This document shows, in pieces, positions 30,244 through 38,361 of a stretch of 64,000 bases of DNA. Origin of the DNA: Streptomyces ferrugineus (GTDB lineage: Bacteria; Actinomycetota; Actinomycetes; Streptomycetales; Streptomycetaceae); the NCBI RefSeq assembly GCF_015160855.1, contig NZ_CP063373.1, forward strand, positions 806,001-870,000, in the 5' to 3' direction. Within the stretch, counting starts at the first letter, position 1, and every line of letters begins with the position of its first letter. Under the pieces are notes generated by a model. The model was not told the DNA's origin and searched no databases. It was given only the letters and a program-made list of their open reading frames with translations. Both the position numbers and the translations under genes were made by a program.

Positions 30244-31377
30244 ATGCCCCCCAGCCTCGAACCCGAAGAACACAAAGCCCTACGATCCGCGGTAGCCGCC
30301 CTCGGCAAACGCCACGGCCGCACCTACGACCGAGAAGCCCTCTGGTCGGAGGCAGCCAAACTCGGCTACCTCGGCGTCAACCTCCCGGAGGCATACGGCG
30401 GTGGAGGCGGCGGCATCGCCGAACTCTCCATCGTCCTCGAAGAACTCGGCTCCGCGGGCTGCCCGCTCCTGATGATGGTCGTCTCACCCGCCATCTGCGG
30501 CACGGTGATCGCCCGCTTCGGCACAGAGGAACAGAAACAGAACTGGCTCCCCGGCCTCGCCGACGGCACCCGCACCATGGCCTTCGGCATCACCGAGCCC
30601 GACGCCGGCTCCAACAGCCACCGCATCACGACCACGGCTCGCCGAGACGGAGCCGACTGGCTGCTCACCGGCCGCAAGGTCTTCATCTCCGGCGTGGACA
30701 TAGCCGACGCCACCCTCATCGTCGGCCGCACCGAGGACGCCCGCACCGGCAACCTCAAACCCTGCCTGTTCATCGTCCCGCGCGACGCCGAAGGCTTCAC
30801 CCGCCGCCGCATCGACATGGAGCTCGCCGCCGCCGAGAAGCAGTTCGAGCTGACCCTCGACGACGTACGGCTCCCCGCCGACGCGCTCGTCGGCGACGAG
30901 GACGCCGGCCTGCTCCAGCTCTTCGCCGGCCTCAACCCCGAACGGATCATGACGGCCGCCTTCGCGATCGGCATGGGACGGTACGCCCTCGCGCGCGCCG
31001 TCGAGTACGCGCGCGACCGCACCGTGTGGAAGGCCCCCATCGGCGCCCACCAGGCCATCGCACACCCCCTCGCCCAGGCGCACATCGACCTCGAACTGGC
31101 TCGCCTGATGATGCAGAAGGCGGCCTACCTGTACGACGCGGGCGACGACGCGCCCGCGGGTGAGGCGGCCAACATGGCGAAATACGCGGCAGGAGAGGCC
31201 TGCGTCAAAGCCGTCGACCAGGCCGTGCACACCCTCGGCGGCAACGGCCTCACGCGCGAATTCGGGCTCGCCTCGTTGATAACCGCCGCACGCGTGGCTC
31301 GTATTGCTCCGGTGAGCCGGGAGATGATTCTCAACTACGTCTCCCACCAGACCCTGGGCCTGCCCAAGTCGTACTGA
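30244..31377 (+). CDS. Acyl-CoA dehydrogenase
   Basis: 377 residues, ATG 30244 with AAGGAG five bases upstream. Standard flavoprotein fold: N-terminal helical domain (1-110), beta domain with FGITEPDAGSNSHRITTTA and VFISGVDIADATLIVG (about 115-225), C-terminal helical domain with VKAVDQAVHTLGGNGLTREFGL (325-345). Similar to isovaleryl/citronellyl-CoA dehydrogenases (LiuA, AtuD). It would introduce the 2,3 double bond before carboxylation. Fifth gene of the operon. Confidence 0.93.
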   Translation: MPPSLEPEEHKALRSAVAALGKRHGRTYDREALWSEAAKLGYLGVNLPEAYGGGGGGIAELSIVLEELGSAGCPLLMMVVSPAICGTVIARFGTEEQKQNWLPGLADGTRTMAFGITEPDAGSNSHRITTTARRDGADWLLTGRKVFISGVDIADATLIVGRTEDARTGNLKPCLFIVPRDAEGFTRRRIDMELAAAEKQFELTLDDVRLPADALVGDEDAGLLQLFAGLNPERIMTAAFAIGMGRYALARAVEYARDRTVWKAPIGAHQAIAHPLAQAHIDLELARLMMQKAAYLYDAGDDAPAGEAANMAKYAAGEACVKAVDQAVHTLGGNGLTREFGLASLITAARVARIAPVSREMILNYVSHQTLGLPKSY

Positions 31378-31412
31378 CCGGCACCGCGCTGTGCCCGTCG
31401 CGAGGAGGAACG

Positions 31413-32981
31413 ATGTTCCGCAGCGAGTACGCAGACGTCCCGCCCGTAGAACTCCCCATCCACGAGGCCGTGCTCGGCCGCGCCGCCGAGTTCGGCGAGC
31501 TGCCCGCCCTCATCGACGGCACGGACGGCACCACCCTCACCTACGAACAGCTCGACCGCTTCCACCGGCGCATCGCCGCCGCCCTGGCCGAGACCGGCGT
31601 GCGCAAGGGAGACGTACTCGCCCTGCACAGCCCCAACACCGTGGCCTTCCCCACGGCGTTCTACGCCGCCACGCGCGCGGGCGCCTCCGTCACCACCGTG
31701 CACCCGCTCGCCACACCCGAGGAGTTCGCCAAACAGCTCAAGGACTCGGCGGCCCGCTGGATCGTCACCGTCTCCCCACTTCTGGAGACAGCCCGCCGGG
31801 CCGCCGAACTCGCCGGCGGGGTCCAGGAGATCCTCGTGTGCGACAGCGCGCCCGGCCACCGCTCGCTGATCGACATGCTGGCCTCCGCGGCCCCCGAGCC
31901 CCAGGTCGACATCGACCCCGTGACGGACGTCGCCGCCCTGCCGTACTCCTCGGGCACCACCGGCGTCCCCAAGGGCGTGATGCTCACCCACCGCCAGATC
32001 GCCACCAACCTCGCCCAGCTCGAACCCGCGATCTCCGCGGGCCCCGGCGACCGCATCCTCGCCGTCCTGCCGTTCTTCCACATCTACGGCCTCACGGCCC
32101 TGATGAACGCGCCCCTGAGGGTGGGCGCCACGGTCGTCGTCCTGCCCCGCTTCGACCTGGAGACCTTCCTCGCGGCCATCCAGAACCACCGCATCACCGG
32201 CCTGTACGTGGCCCCGCCCATCGTCCTGGCCCTCGCCAAGCACCCCCTGGTCGCGCAGTACGACCTGTCGTCCCTCAAGTACGTCATCAGCGCCGCCGCA
32301 CCCCTGGACGCCAACCTCGCGGCCGCCTGCTCACAGCGCCTCGGCCTGCCGCCGGTCGGCCAGGCCTACGGCATGACGGAACTGTCCCCCGGCACCCATG
32401 TCGTCCCGCTCACCGCCATGAACGACGCGCCCGCCGGAACCGTCGGCCGGCTCATCGCCGGCACCGAGATGCGCATCGTCTCCCTCGACGACCCCGACAA
32501 GGACCTCGGCACCGGAGAGTCCGGCGAGATCCTCATCCGCGGCCCCCAGGTCATGAAGGGCTACCTCGGCCGCCCCGACGCCACCGCCGCGATGATCGAC
32601 ACCGACGGCTGGCTGCACACCGGCGACGTCGGCCACGTGGACGAGGGAGGCTGGCTGTTCGTCGTCGACCGCGTCAAGGAGCTCATCAAGTACAAGGGCT
32701 TCCAGGTGGCCCCCGCCGAACTGGAGGCCCTCCTGCTCACCCACCCCGCGATCGCCGACGCGGCCGTGATCGGCGTCCACAACGACGAGGGCAACGAGGT
32801 CCCGCGCGCCTACGTGGTCCGCCAGCCCACCGCCGCCGACCTCTCCGAAGGAGAGGTCATGATGTACGTCGCCGAACGCGTCGCCCCCTACAAGCGCATC
32901 CGCCAGGTCACCTTCATCGACGGCGTCCCCAGGGCCGCCTCCGGCAAGATCCTGCGCAGGGAACTCAGGGAGCACACATGA
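31413..32981 (+). CDS. AMP-binding acyl-CoA ligase (4-coumarate-CoA ligase-like)
   Basis: 522 residues, ATG 31413 with AGGAGG four bases upstream. Adenylate-forming family: P-loop YSSGTTGVPKGVMLTH (A3), YGMTELSPGTH (A5), GDVGHVDEGGWLFVVDRVKELIKYKGFQV (A7-A8), PRAASGKILRREL with the catalytic Lys (A10). It activates a free acid to the CoA thioester that feeds the following steps. Close in length and motifs to plant-type 4CL proteins, but operon context favours a branched or terpenoid acid. Its stop overlaps the next ATG by four bases. Confidence 0.93.
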   Translation: MFRSEYADVPPVELPIHEAVLGRAAEFGELPALIDGTDGTTLTYEQLDRFHRRIAAALAETGVRKGDVLALHSPNTVAFPTAFYAATRAGASVTTVHPLATPEEFAKQLKDSAARWIVTVSPLLETARRAAELAGGVQEILVCDSAPGHRSLIDMLASAAPEPQVDIDPVTDVAALPYSSGTTGVPKGVMLTHRQIATNLAQLEPAISAGPGDRILAVLPFFHIYGLTALMNAPLRVGATVVVLPRFDLETFLAAIQNHRITGLYVAPPIVLALAKHPLVAQYDLSSLKYVISAAAPLDANLAAACSQRLGLPPVGQAYGMTELSPGTHVVPLTAMNDAPAGTVGRLIAGTEMRIVSLDDPDKDLGTGESGEILIRGPQVMKGYLGRPDATAAMIDTDGWLHTGDVGHVDEGGWLFVVDRVKELIKYKGFQVAPAELEALLLTHPAIADAAVIGVHNDEGNEVPRAYVVRQPTAADLSEGEVMMYVAERVAPYKRIRQVTFIDGVPRAASGKILRRELREHT

Positions 32982-33712
32982 CGTTGATCGGACGTACACG
33001 CGCGCGCGGCGTGGAAACCATCGGCCTCGACTCCCCGGACACCCGCAACGCACTCTCGGCGGCCCTGGTGGGCGAACTGGCCGACGCGCTGACGGACTGC
33101 GCCAAGGACCCCGACGTACGCGCGATCGTCCTCACCCACACCGGCAACACGTTCTGCGCCGGCGCGGACCTGCGCGACCCCCCGCACCCGGACGCCCTGG
33201 TGACCCTGCTGCGGCAGATCGTGGAACTGCGCAAACCCGTCGTGGCCCGAGTCACCGGCCACGTCCGCGCCGGCGGCCTCGGCCTCCTCGCGGCCTGCGA
33301 CATGGCGGCGGCGTCGACAGCGGCCACCTTCGCCTTCACCGAGGTGCACATAGGCGTGGCCCCCGCCGTGATCAGCCTCCCGATCCTCCCGCGCACCGAC
33401 CCCCGCGCCCTGGCCCGCTACTACCTCACCGGCGAACGCTTCACCGCACCCGAGGCGGCCCGCATCGGCCTGCTCACCACGGCCGGCGACGACGTCGACG
33501 AGACCCTGGCCCCCATCCTGGACGGCCTGCGCCGCTCCTCACCCCGGGCCCTGGCCGAGACCAAGGCACTGCTCACGGCTAAGGTGCTGGAAGCCTTCGA
33601 CCGGGACGCGGCCGACCTGACCGCACTCTCGGCCCGGCTGTTCTCCTCCGCCGACGCTCGCGAGGGGATGACGGCCTTCCTCGAAAGACGGGATCCGCAA
33701 TGGGCGGTGTGA
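32978..33712 (+). CDS. Enoyl-CoA hydratase/isomerase family protein
   Basis: 244 residues, ATG 32978 overlapping the ligase stop. Crotonase fold with oxyanion segments NTFCAGADLRD (about 58-68) and HVRAGGLGLLAACDMAAAS (about 90-110); the two usual catalytic Glu positions read GLGLLAACD and FTEVHIGVAP, the second Glu being kept. Probably the hydratase (LiuC/AtuE position) acting on the carboxylated intermediate. It shares 13 bases with the regulator gene. Confidence 0.9.
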   Translation: MTLIGRTRARGVETIGLDSPDTRNALSAALVGELADALTDCAKDPDVRAIVLTHTGNTFCAGADLRDPPHPDALVTLLRQIVELRKPVVARVTGHVRAGGLGLLAACDMAAASTAATFAFTEVHIGVAPAVISLPILPRTDPRALARYYLTGERFTAPEAARIGLLTTAGDDVDETLAPILDGLRRSSPRALAETKALLTAKVLEAFDRDAADLTALSARLFSSADAREGMTAFLERRDPQWAV

Positions 33713-34314
33713 GCACAGTCGGCGACCGGGTGGACCGCGTCCCCAAGCAGGACCGCAGCCGCGCCACCCGGCAACGGCTCCTGGAGGCCGCCGTGGCCTG
33801 CCTCGCCGAACACGGCTGGGCGGGCTCCACGGTCTCCGTCGTCGCCGAACGCGCCGGCGTCTCCCGAGGCGCCGCCCAACACCACTTCCCCACCCGCGAG
33901 GACCTCTTCACGGCGGCCGTCGAATACGTCGCCGAAGAACGCTCGACAGCGCTGCGCGACCTGTTCCCCGACGGCGCGGCAGACGACCGGCACGCGGTCG
34001 TCTCCGCCCTCGTCGACCTCTACACGGGCCCACTGTTCCGCGCGGCCCTCCACCTGTGGGTGGCCGCGTCGAACGAGGACCAGCTGCGCCCCCGCGTGAC
34101 GGAACTCGAAGCCCGGGTCGGCCGCGAGACCCACCGCATAGCGGTGGACCTCCTCGACGCCGACGAAACCCGCCCCGGCGTACGGGAAACGGTCCAGGGC
34201 CTGCTCGACATGGCCCGCGGCCTGGGCCTCGCCAACCTCCTCACCGACGACACCGCCCGCCGGGAGCGGGTGGTGGCGCAGTGGACGGGGTTGTTGGGGG
34301 AGGTGCTGGGCTGA
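33700..34314 (+). CDS. TetR-family regulator of the operon
   Basis: 204 residues from ATG 33700; a GTG at 33709 overlapping the previous stop as GTGA is an equally good start and fits the pattern of the operon. N-terminal helix-turn-helix: TRQRLLEAAVACLAEHGW, TVSVVAERAGVSRGAAQHHF (residues 24-65). The C-terminal helical domain should bind an acyl-CoA or terpenoid intermediate. As last gene of the operon it would control its own synthesis through the GCAAGC-AC-GCTTGC palindrome at 24139. A small hairpin (34333-34346) ends the unit against convergent pdxH. Confidence 0.9.
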   Translation: MGGVSTVGDRVDRVPKQDRSRATRQRLLEAAVACLAEHGWAGSTVSVVAERAGVSRGAAQHHFPTREDLFTAAVEYVAEERSTALRDLFPDGAADDRHAVVSALVDLYTGPLFRAALHLWVAASNEDQLRPRVTELEARVGRETHRIAVDLLDADETRPGVRETVQGLLDMARGLGLANLLTDDTARRERVVAQWTGLLGEVLG

Positions 34315-34348
34315 GAGGCCGCGGGGCGCGCAGGCACGTGCGTGCCGC

Positions 34349-35038
34349 TCACGGACTGAGCCGCTCCACCCGCCAGCCCCCGTCCTGCTCCTCCACATAC
34401 CGCAGCCGGTCGTGCAGGCGGTTCTCCCGGCCCTGCCAGAACTCCACCGTCTGCGGGGCCACCCGGAAGCCGCCCCAGTTCGGCGGTACCGGGACCTGCT
34501 CGCCCTCGGGATAGCGGGCGGCCAGCTCGGCGTACGAGACGTCGAGTTCCGCGCGGGAGGGGATGGGCGACGACTGGGCGCTGGCCCAGGCGCCGAGCTG
34601 GGAGCCGTGCGGGCGGGTGCGGAAGTAGGCGGCGGTTTCGTCGCGTCCGGTGCGTCGGGCGACGCCCGTGACGATGACCTGGCGGGCCATGGGGTGCCAG
34701 GGGAAGAGCAGGCAGACGTACGGGTTCTCGGCGAGGTCGCGGGCCTTGCGGGAGCCGTAGTTGGTGTAGAAGACGAAGCCCTGCTCGTCGAAGTGCTTCA
34801 GCAGAACCGTGCGGGAGCCGGGCCGGCCCTCGGCGTCCGCGGTGGAGACGATCATCGCGTTCGGCTCGAAGAGGTGCGCCTCCTCGGCGGCCTGCTTGAA
34901 CCAGCGCGCGAACTGCGCCACCGGGGTGGCTGCCAGGTCGGTCTCGGCGAGGCCCTCGGCCCGGTAGTGCTTGCGCATGGCGGCGGGGTCGGGGACGGGC
35001 TCGGCGGGATCGATGGCGACGGCGTCTCGGTCGGTCAC
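34349..35038 (-). CDS. pdxH: Pyridoxamine 5'-phosphate oxidase
   Basis: 229 residues, ATG 35038. FMN split-barrel enzyme that oxidises pyridoxine/pyridoxamine phosphate to pyridoxal phosphate with O2. Motifs: [10 protein letters not shown] near residue 21, [23 protein letters not shown] (FMN site), [14 protein letters not shown], and the C-terminal NWGGFRVAP...[13 protein letters not shown] signature with substrate-binding Arg and His. Full length. Divergent from citrate synthase with 290 bases between starts. Confidence 0.97.
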   Translation of the reverse strand: MTDRDAVAIDPAEPVPDPAAMRKHYRAEGLAETDLAATPVAQFARWFKQAAEEAHLFEPNAMIVSTADAEGRPGSRTVLLKHFDEQGFVFYTNYGSRKARDLAENPYVCLLFPWHPMARQVIVTGVARRTGRDETAAYFRTRPHGSQLGAWASAQSSPIPSRAELDVSYAELAARYPEGEQVPVPPNWGGFRVAPQTVEFWQGRENRLHDRLRYVEEQDGGWRVERLSP

Positions 35039-35098
35039 GCGGTCATCTTGCCGTATCCGAAGCGGCGCCGTCGGGCACGGTGTCCTTCGTCACTGCAT

Positions 35099-35136
35099 GG
35101 CACTGAGTGCCGCGAGGGCTCCCCAAAGGTGGCACT
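35099..35136. promoter_or_regulatory. Palindrome plus half-site between pdxH and citrate synthase
   Basis: GGCACTGAGTGCC (35099-35111) is a perfect 13-base palindrome; TGGCACT recurs at 35130-35136. It lies about 60 bases upstream of pdxH and 220 upstream of the synthase gene. It looks like a regulator site; the regulator is not evident. The remaining 35137-35329 shows nothing further to me. Confidence 0.45.
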
Positions 35137-35329
35137 CAGGGATATCGTTCTGTTGCCTTCCGGTTGGATGACCGCCGGCCGCACGGGGCATCACAGGGGT
35201 ACGCCCGGACTGCGAGTCCGCTGAGCCCGTGACCGTGGATCCACCGGCGTACGCCCCACCTCTGTCGACTGACCTGTGGTCGTTCCACCCACAACCCCAT
35301 CCGTCGCACACATCACGAGGAGCCGCCTG

Positions 35330-36430
35330 ATGTCCGATTTCGTACCCGGGCTCGAGGGAGTCGTCGCGTTCGAGACGGAGATCGCCGAACCGGACAAGGA
35401 GGGCGGCGCTCTTCGGTACCGGGGCGTCGACATCGAGGACCTGGTCGGCCATGTCTCCTTCGGCAACGTCTGGGGACTGCTCGTCGACGGCGCCTTCCGT
35501 CCCGGACTGCCGCCCGCCGAGCCCTTCCCGATCCCCGTGCACTCCGGTGACATCCGCGTCGACGTCCAGTCCGCACTCGCCATGCTGGCGCCCGTGTGGG
35601 GCCTGAAACCGCTGCTGGACATCGACGAGCAGCAGGCCCGCGAGGACCTGGCGCGGGCCGCAGTCATGGCCCTGTCCTACGTCGCCCAGTCGGCGCGCGG
35701 GCAGGGCCTGCCCATGGTGCCCCAGCGCGAGATCGACAAGGCCCAGTCCGTCGTCGAGCGCTTCATGATCCGCTGGCGCGGCGAGCCCGACCCCAAGCAC
35801 GTCGCCGCCGTGGACGCCTACTGGACGTCCGCCGCCGAGCACGGCATGAACGCCTCCACCTTCACGGCCCGCGTCATCGCCTCCACCGGCGCCGATGTGG
35901 CCGCGGCGCTCTCCGGGGCCGTAGGAGCCATGTCCGGTCCGCTGCACGGCGGCGCGCCCTCCCGTGTGCTGCACATGATCGAGGAGATCGAGCGCACCGG
36001 CGACGCCGAGGCGTATGTGAAGCAGACCCTCGACAACGGCGAGCGCCTGATGGGCTTCGGCCACCGCGTCTACCGTGCCGAGGACCCGCGCGCCCGTGTC
36101 CTGCGGCGCACCGCCCGGGAGCTGGGCGCGCCCCGTTTCGAGGTCGCCGAGGCCCTGGAGAAGGCGGCGCTGGCGGAGCTGCACAGCCGCCGCCCGGACC
36201 GGGTGCTGGCCACGAACGTCGAGTTCTGGGCCGCCATCGTCCTGGACTTCGCGGAGGTCCCGGCGCACATGTTCACGTCCATGTTCACCTGTGCCCGTAC
36301 GGCGGGCTGGTCGGCGCACATCCTGGAACAGAAGCGCACCGGCCGCCTCGTGCGCCCCTCCGCGCGTTACGTCGGCCCGGGCCCGCGCGACCCGCGCGAG
36401 ATCGAGGGCTACGCGGACATCGCGCACTGA
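35330..36430 (+). CDS. Citrate synthase (short, CitA/GltA2-like type)
   Basis: 366 residues from ATG 35330 (GAGGAGC seven bases upstream). Condenses oxaloacetate and acetyl-CoA (or possibly propionyl-CoA, as in 2-methylcitrate synthases). Motifs: GGALRYRGVDIEDL (N-terminal), SGPLHGGAPSRVL (active-site His, about residue 205), GFGHRVYRAEDPRA (second His, about 245), AIVLDFAEVPAHMFT with the catalytic Asp region, and C-terminal LVRPSARYVGP. Length of about 370 fits the Gram-positive dimeric form. Own transcription unit. Confidence 0.95.
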   Translation: MSDFVPGLEGVVAFETEIAEPDKEGGALRYRGVDIEDLVGHVSFGNVWGLLVDGAFRPGLPPAEPFPIPVHSGDIRVDVQSALAMLAPVWGLKPLLDIDEQQAREDLARAAVMALSYVAQSARGQGLPMVPQREIDKAQSVVERFMIRWRGEPDPKHVAAVDAYWTSAAEHGMNASTFTARVIASTGADVAAALSGAVGAMSGPLHGGAPSRVLHMIEEIERTGDAEAYVKQTLDNGERLMGFGHRVYRAEDPRARVLRRTARELGAPRFEVAEALEKAALAELHSRRPDRVLATNVEFWAAIVLDFAEVPAHMFTSMFTCARTAGWSAHILEQKRTGRLVRPSARYVGPGPRDPREIEGYADIAH

Positions 36431-36569
36431 TCACCCGACACCTCCGGCGGGCCGGTCATCACGCGGGGCCGAACAGCTCCGCGTGATGCCGCTCGACGGC
36501 CGGCGCGCACCCCTGCCGGTCGGGCCGCCGATACCGGCATACGGAACGTGACTGATCCACTGCGCCAGT

Positions 36570-38042
36570 ATGCTGGGGCGGCTGCGGCACTCCCTCCATC
36601 ACCCGTTCCCACGTGGTGAGTCACGGCCTGCGGCGATCGAGACGTCCGACGGCTTGGGGGATGGGGAACAGGTGCTGATAGCGGGCCGCTACCGGCTGGG
36701 CGAGTCGATCGGGCGCGGCGGGATGGGGGAGGTGTGGCGGGCCTACGACACGACGCTCGCGCGGCATGTGGCCGTCAAGCTGCTGCTGCCGCAGGACTCC
36801 GATCCCACGGCCACCTCCCGGTTCCGGCTGGAGGCGCAGACCGCGGCGCGGATCGGCCATCCGAACGTGGTGGGCGTCCGGGACTTCGGCGAGTACGACA
36901 ACCGGCTCTTCCTGGTGATGGAACTCGTCGAGGGCGACAGCCTGGCCCGGCTGCTGGCGGTGTCCGGCGCGCAGCCCGCCGAACGTGTGGCCCGGATCGC
37001 CGCCCAGGCCGCGGCGGGACTGGCCGCCGCGCACCGGCAGGGCATCGTCCACCGGGACATCAAGCCGGGCAACCTGCTGCTGGACACCGACGGCACCCTG
37101 AAGATCGGTGACTTCGGGATCGCCCGCTTCATGGACGACCCCGGCGCGGCGCTCACCGCCACCGGGCAGATCGTCGGCACGAGCCTCTACCTCGCCCCCG
37201 AGCGCGCCCTGGGCCAGCCTGCGGGCCCGGCCTCCGATGTCTACGCGCTGGGCTGCGTGCTCTACCAGCTGCTCACCGGGCGCCCGCCCTTCCAGGCCGA
37301 CAGCGCCGTCGCGATCCTTCACCAGCACCTCGACGCCGCTCCCGTGCCGCCCCGCGAGCTGGGCGTCGCCGGCCTGCCGCCCGCCTTCGAGAACTACCTC
37401 CTCGGCCTGCTCGCCAAGGAGCCCGAGCAGCGTCCCACCGCCCAGCAGGCGGCGGACTGGTTCGCCGCCGGCGGCTGGCAGGGCCACCCCCAGCCGCTGC
37501 CCGAGGCGGCTGCGCCGTCCGCGCCGTCCGCGCGGTCCACGGCCGCGATGGCCGCCGCTCCCGGGCCGAACCGGATGGGCGGGACCAGCAGCCCGACGAC
37601 CTACATGCTGCCCTCGGCCCAGTCGTCCCCGCCGGATCGCGGCGGACCGGGCCGGGCCGCCGCCCGCTCCCACTCCCGGTCGAGGTCCCGCTCCCGGAAC
37701 GGGCCCCGGCGCGTGCTGGTCACCGCCGCCGCGGCGGCGCTCTTCGTGGCCGCGATGCTTCTCGGGATGCTGTGGTTCTCGCCGGACAACACCGCCGCGG
37801 AGGGCACGAAGACCGATACTCCGCCCAGCCCGAGCGCTTCCCCTTCCCCCTCGGACGCGAGTCCGTCGCCGGTCACCGCGCCGAGCCCGGTGGTGGAGAC
37901 GACCGCCGGTCGCGAGAAGACGCGGGAGCAGGAGCGACGGGAACAGAAGGAGCGCGACGCGGAGAATCTGGACCAGCAAAGCCAGCCCGCCTCGCAGCAG
38001 GACGACAGCGACAACGACGACGAGAGCGACGATGACGACTGA
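36570..38042 (+). CDS. Membrane-anchored Ser/Thr protein kinase (Hanks type)
   Basis: 490 residues from ATG 36570. A GTG at 36672 preceded by GGGGAA would give MLIAGRYRLGESIG, the usual start of Streptomyces kinases, and is a serious alternative. Kinase domain: glycine loop GESIGRGGMGEVW (45-56), Lys70, HRDIKPGN (about 162), DFGIA (about 181), activation segment TATGQIVGTSLYLAPE, all catalytic residues kept. A juxtamembrane stretch rich in Pro, Ser and Arg (320-380, RSRSRSR) precedes one membrane helix (about 381-403) and a 90-residue outer tail rich in Ser/Pro, Glu/Arg and finally Asp. The tail is not a PASTA or known sensor domain. Confidence 0.94.
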   Translation: MLGRLRHSLHHPFPRGESRPAAIETSDGLGDGEQVLIAGRYRLGESIGRGGMGEVWRAYDTTLARHVAVKLLLPQDSDPTATSRFRLEAQTAARIGHPNVVGVRDFGEYDNRLFLVMELVEGDSLARLLAVSGAQPAERVARIAAQAAAGLAAAHRQGIVHRDIKPGNLLLDTDGTLKIGDFGIARFMDDPGAALTATGQIVGTSLYLAPERALGQPAGPASDVYALGCVLYQLLTGRPPFQADSAVAILHQHLDAAPVPPRELGVAGLPPAFENYLLGLLAKEPEQRPTAQQAADWFAAGGWQGHPQPLPEAAAPSAPSARSTAAMAAAPGPNRMGGTSSPTTYMLPSAQSSPPDRGGPGRAAARSHSRSRSRSRNGPRRVLVTAAAAALFVAAMLLGMLWFSPDNTAAEGTKTDTPPSPSASPSPSDASPSPVTAPSPVVETTAGREKTREQERREQKERDAENLDQQSQPASQQDDSDNDDESDDDD

Positions 38043-38114
38043 GAACTGACGGCTGATCGCGGCCTCCGGCTGTCCTCCGTCGGCCCCCTAGCTAGTGCAG
38101 ACGACAATGCAGAC

Positions 38115-38280
38115 GACCCGCGAGTTCGGGTCCCTCCGCCTTGCGGCGGGGGAGCCGGCCGGACGTGCCGGCGAGCTCGCGGGTCGGGTGACTGCGTTGG
38201 ATTGGCCGGCTGCGTGTTTCGCGCACACGCTGGTCCGGCACCGCACTGGGTGGGTGACGGGCCGCTAGCCCGCAGCCACC
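38115..38280 (-). ncRNA. Highly folded non-coding block downstream of iscB (possible structured RNA)
   Basis: The 319-base space between the kinase stop and the iscB stop holds five phased stems: an outer 10-bp stem (38115-38124/38176-38185) enclosing two hairpins (38133-38152 with GCAA loop on the minus strand; 38154-38172), then a two-part stem-loop (38205-38239) and another (38249-38280). The GNRA loop appears only when read on the minus strand, the same strand as iscB. It could be a 3' part of the element, a solo HEARO-like RNA, or a strong terminator complex. Strand and function are inferred. Confidence 0.4.
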
Positions 38281-38361
38281 TCTTCCGTCCGGTATGCATA
38301 CATCTGCCGAACCACCTCCCTTCCGAAGTACCAGCAACCCTAAGAACCGGTCGGTCACGGA

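Noticed and set aside
35099..35136. CIRCE (HrcA) heat-shock element
   Set aside because: CIRCE needs TTAGCACTC-N9-GAGTGCTAA; here the arms are adjacent with a one-base centre, and the neighbours are not chaperone genes.
38092..38358. 88-codon minus-strand frame behind iscB
   Set aside because: It coincides with the folded non-coding block, has no ribosome site and no similarity that I recognise.
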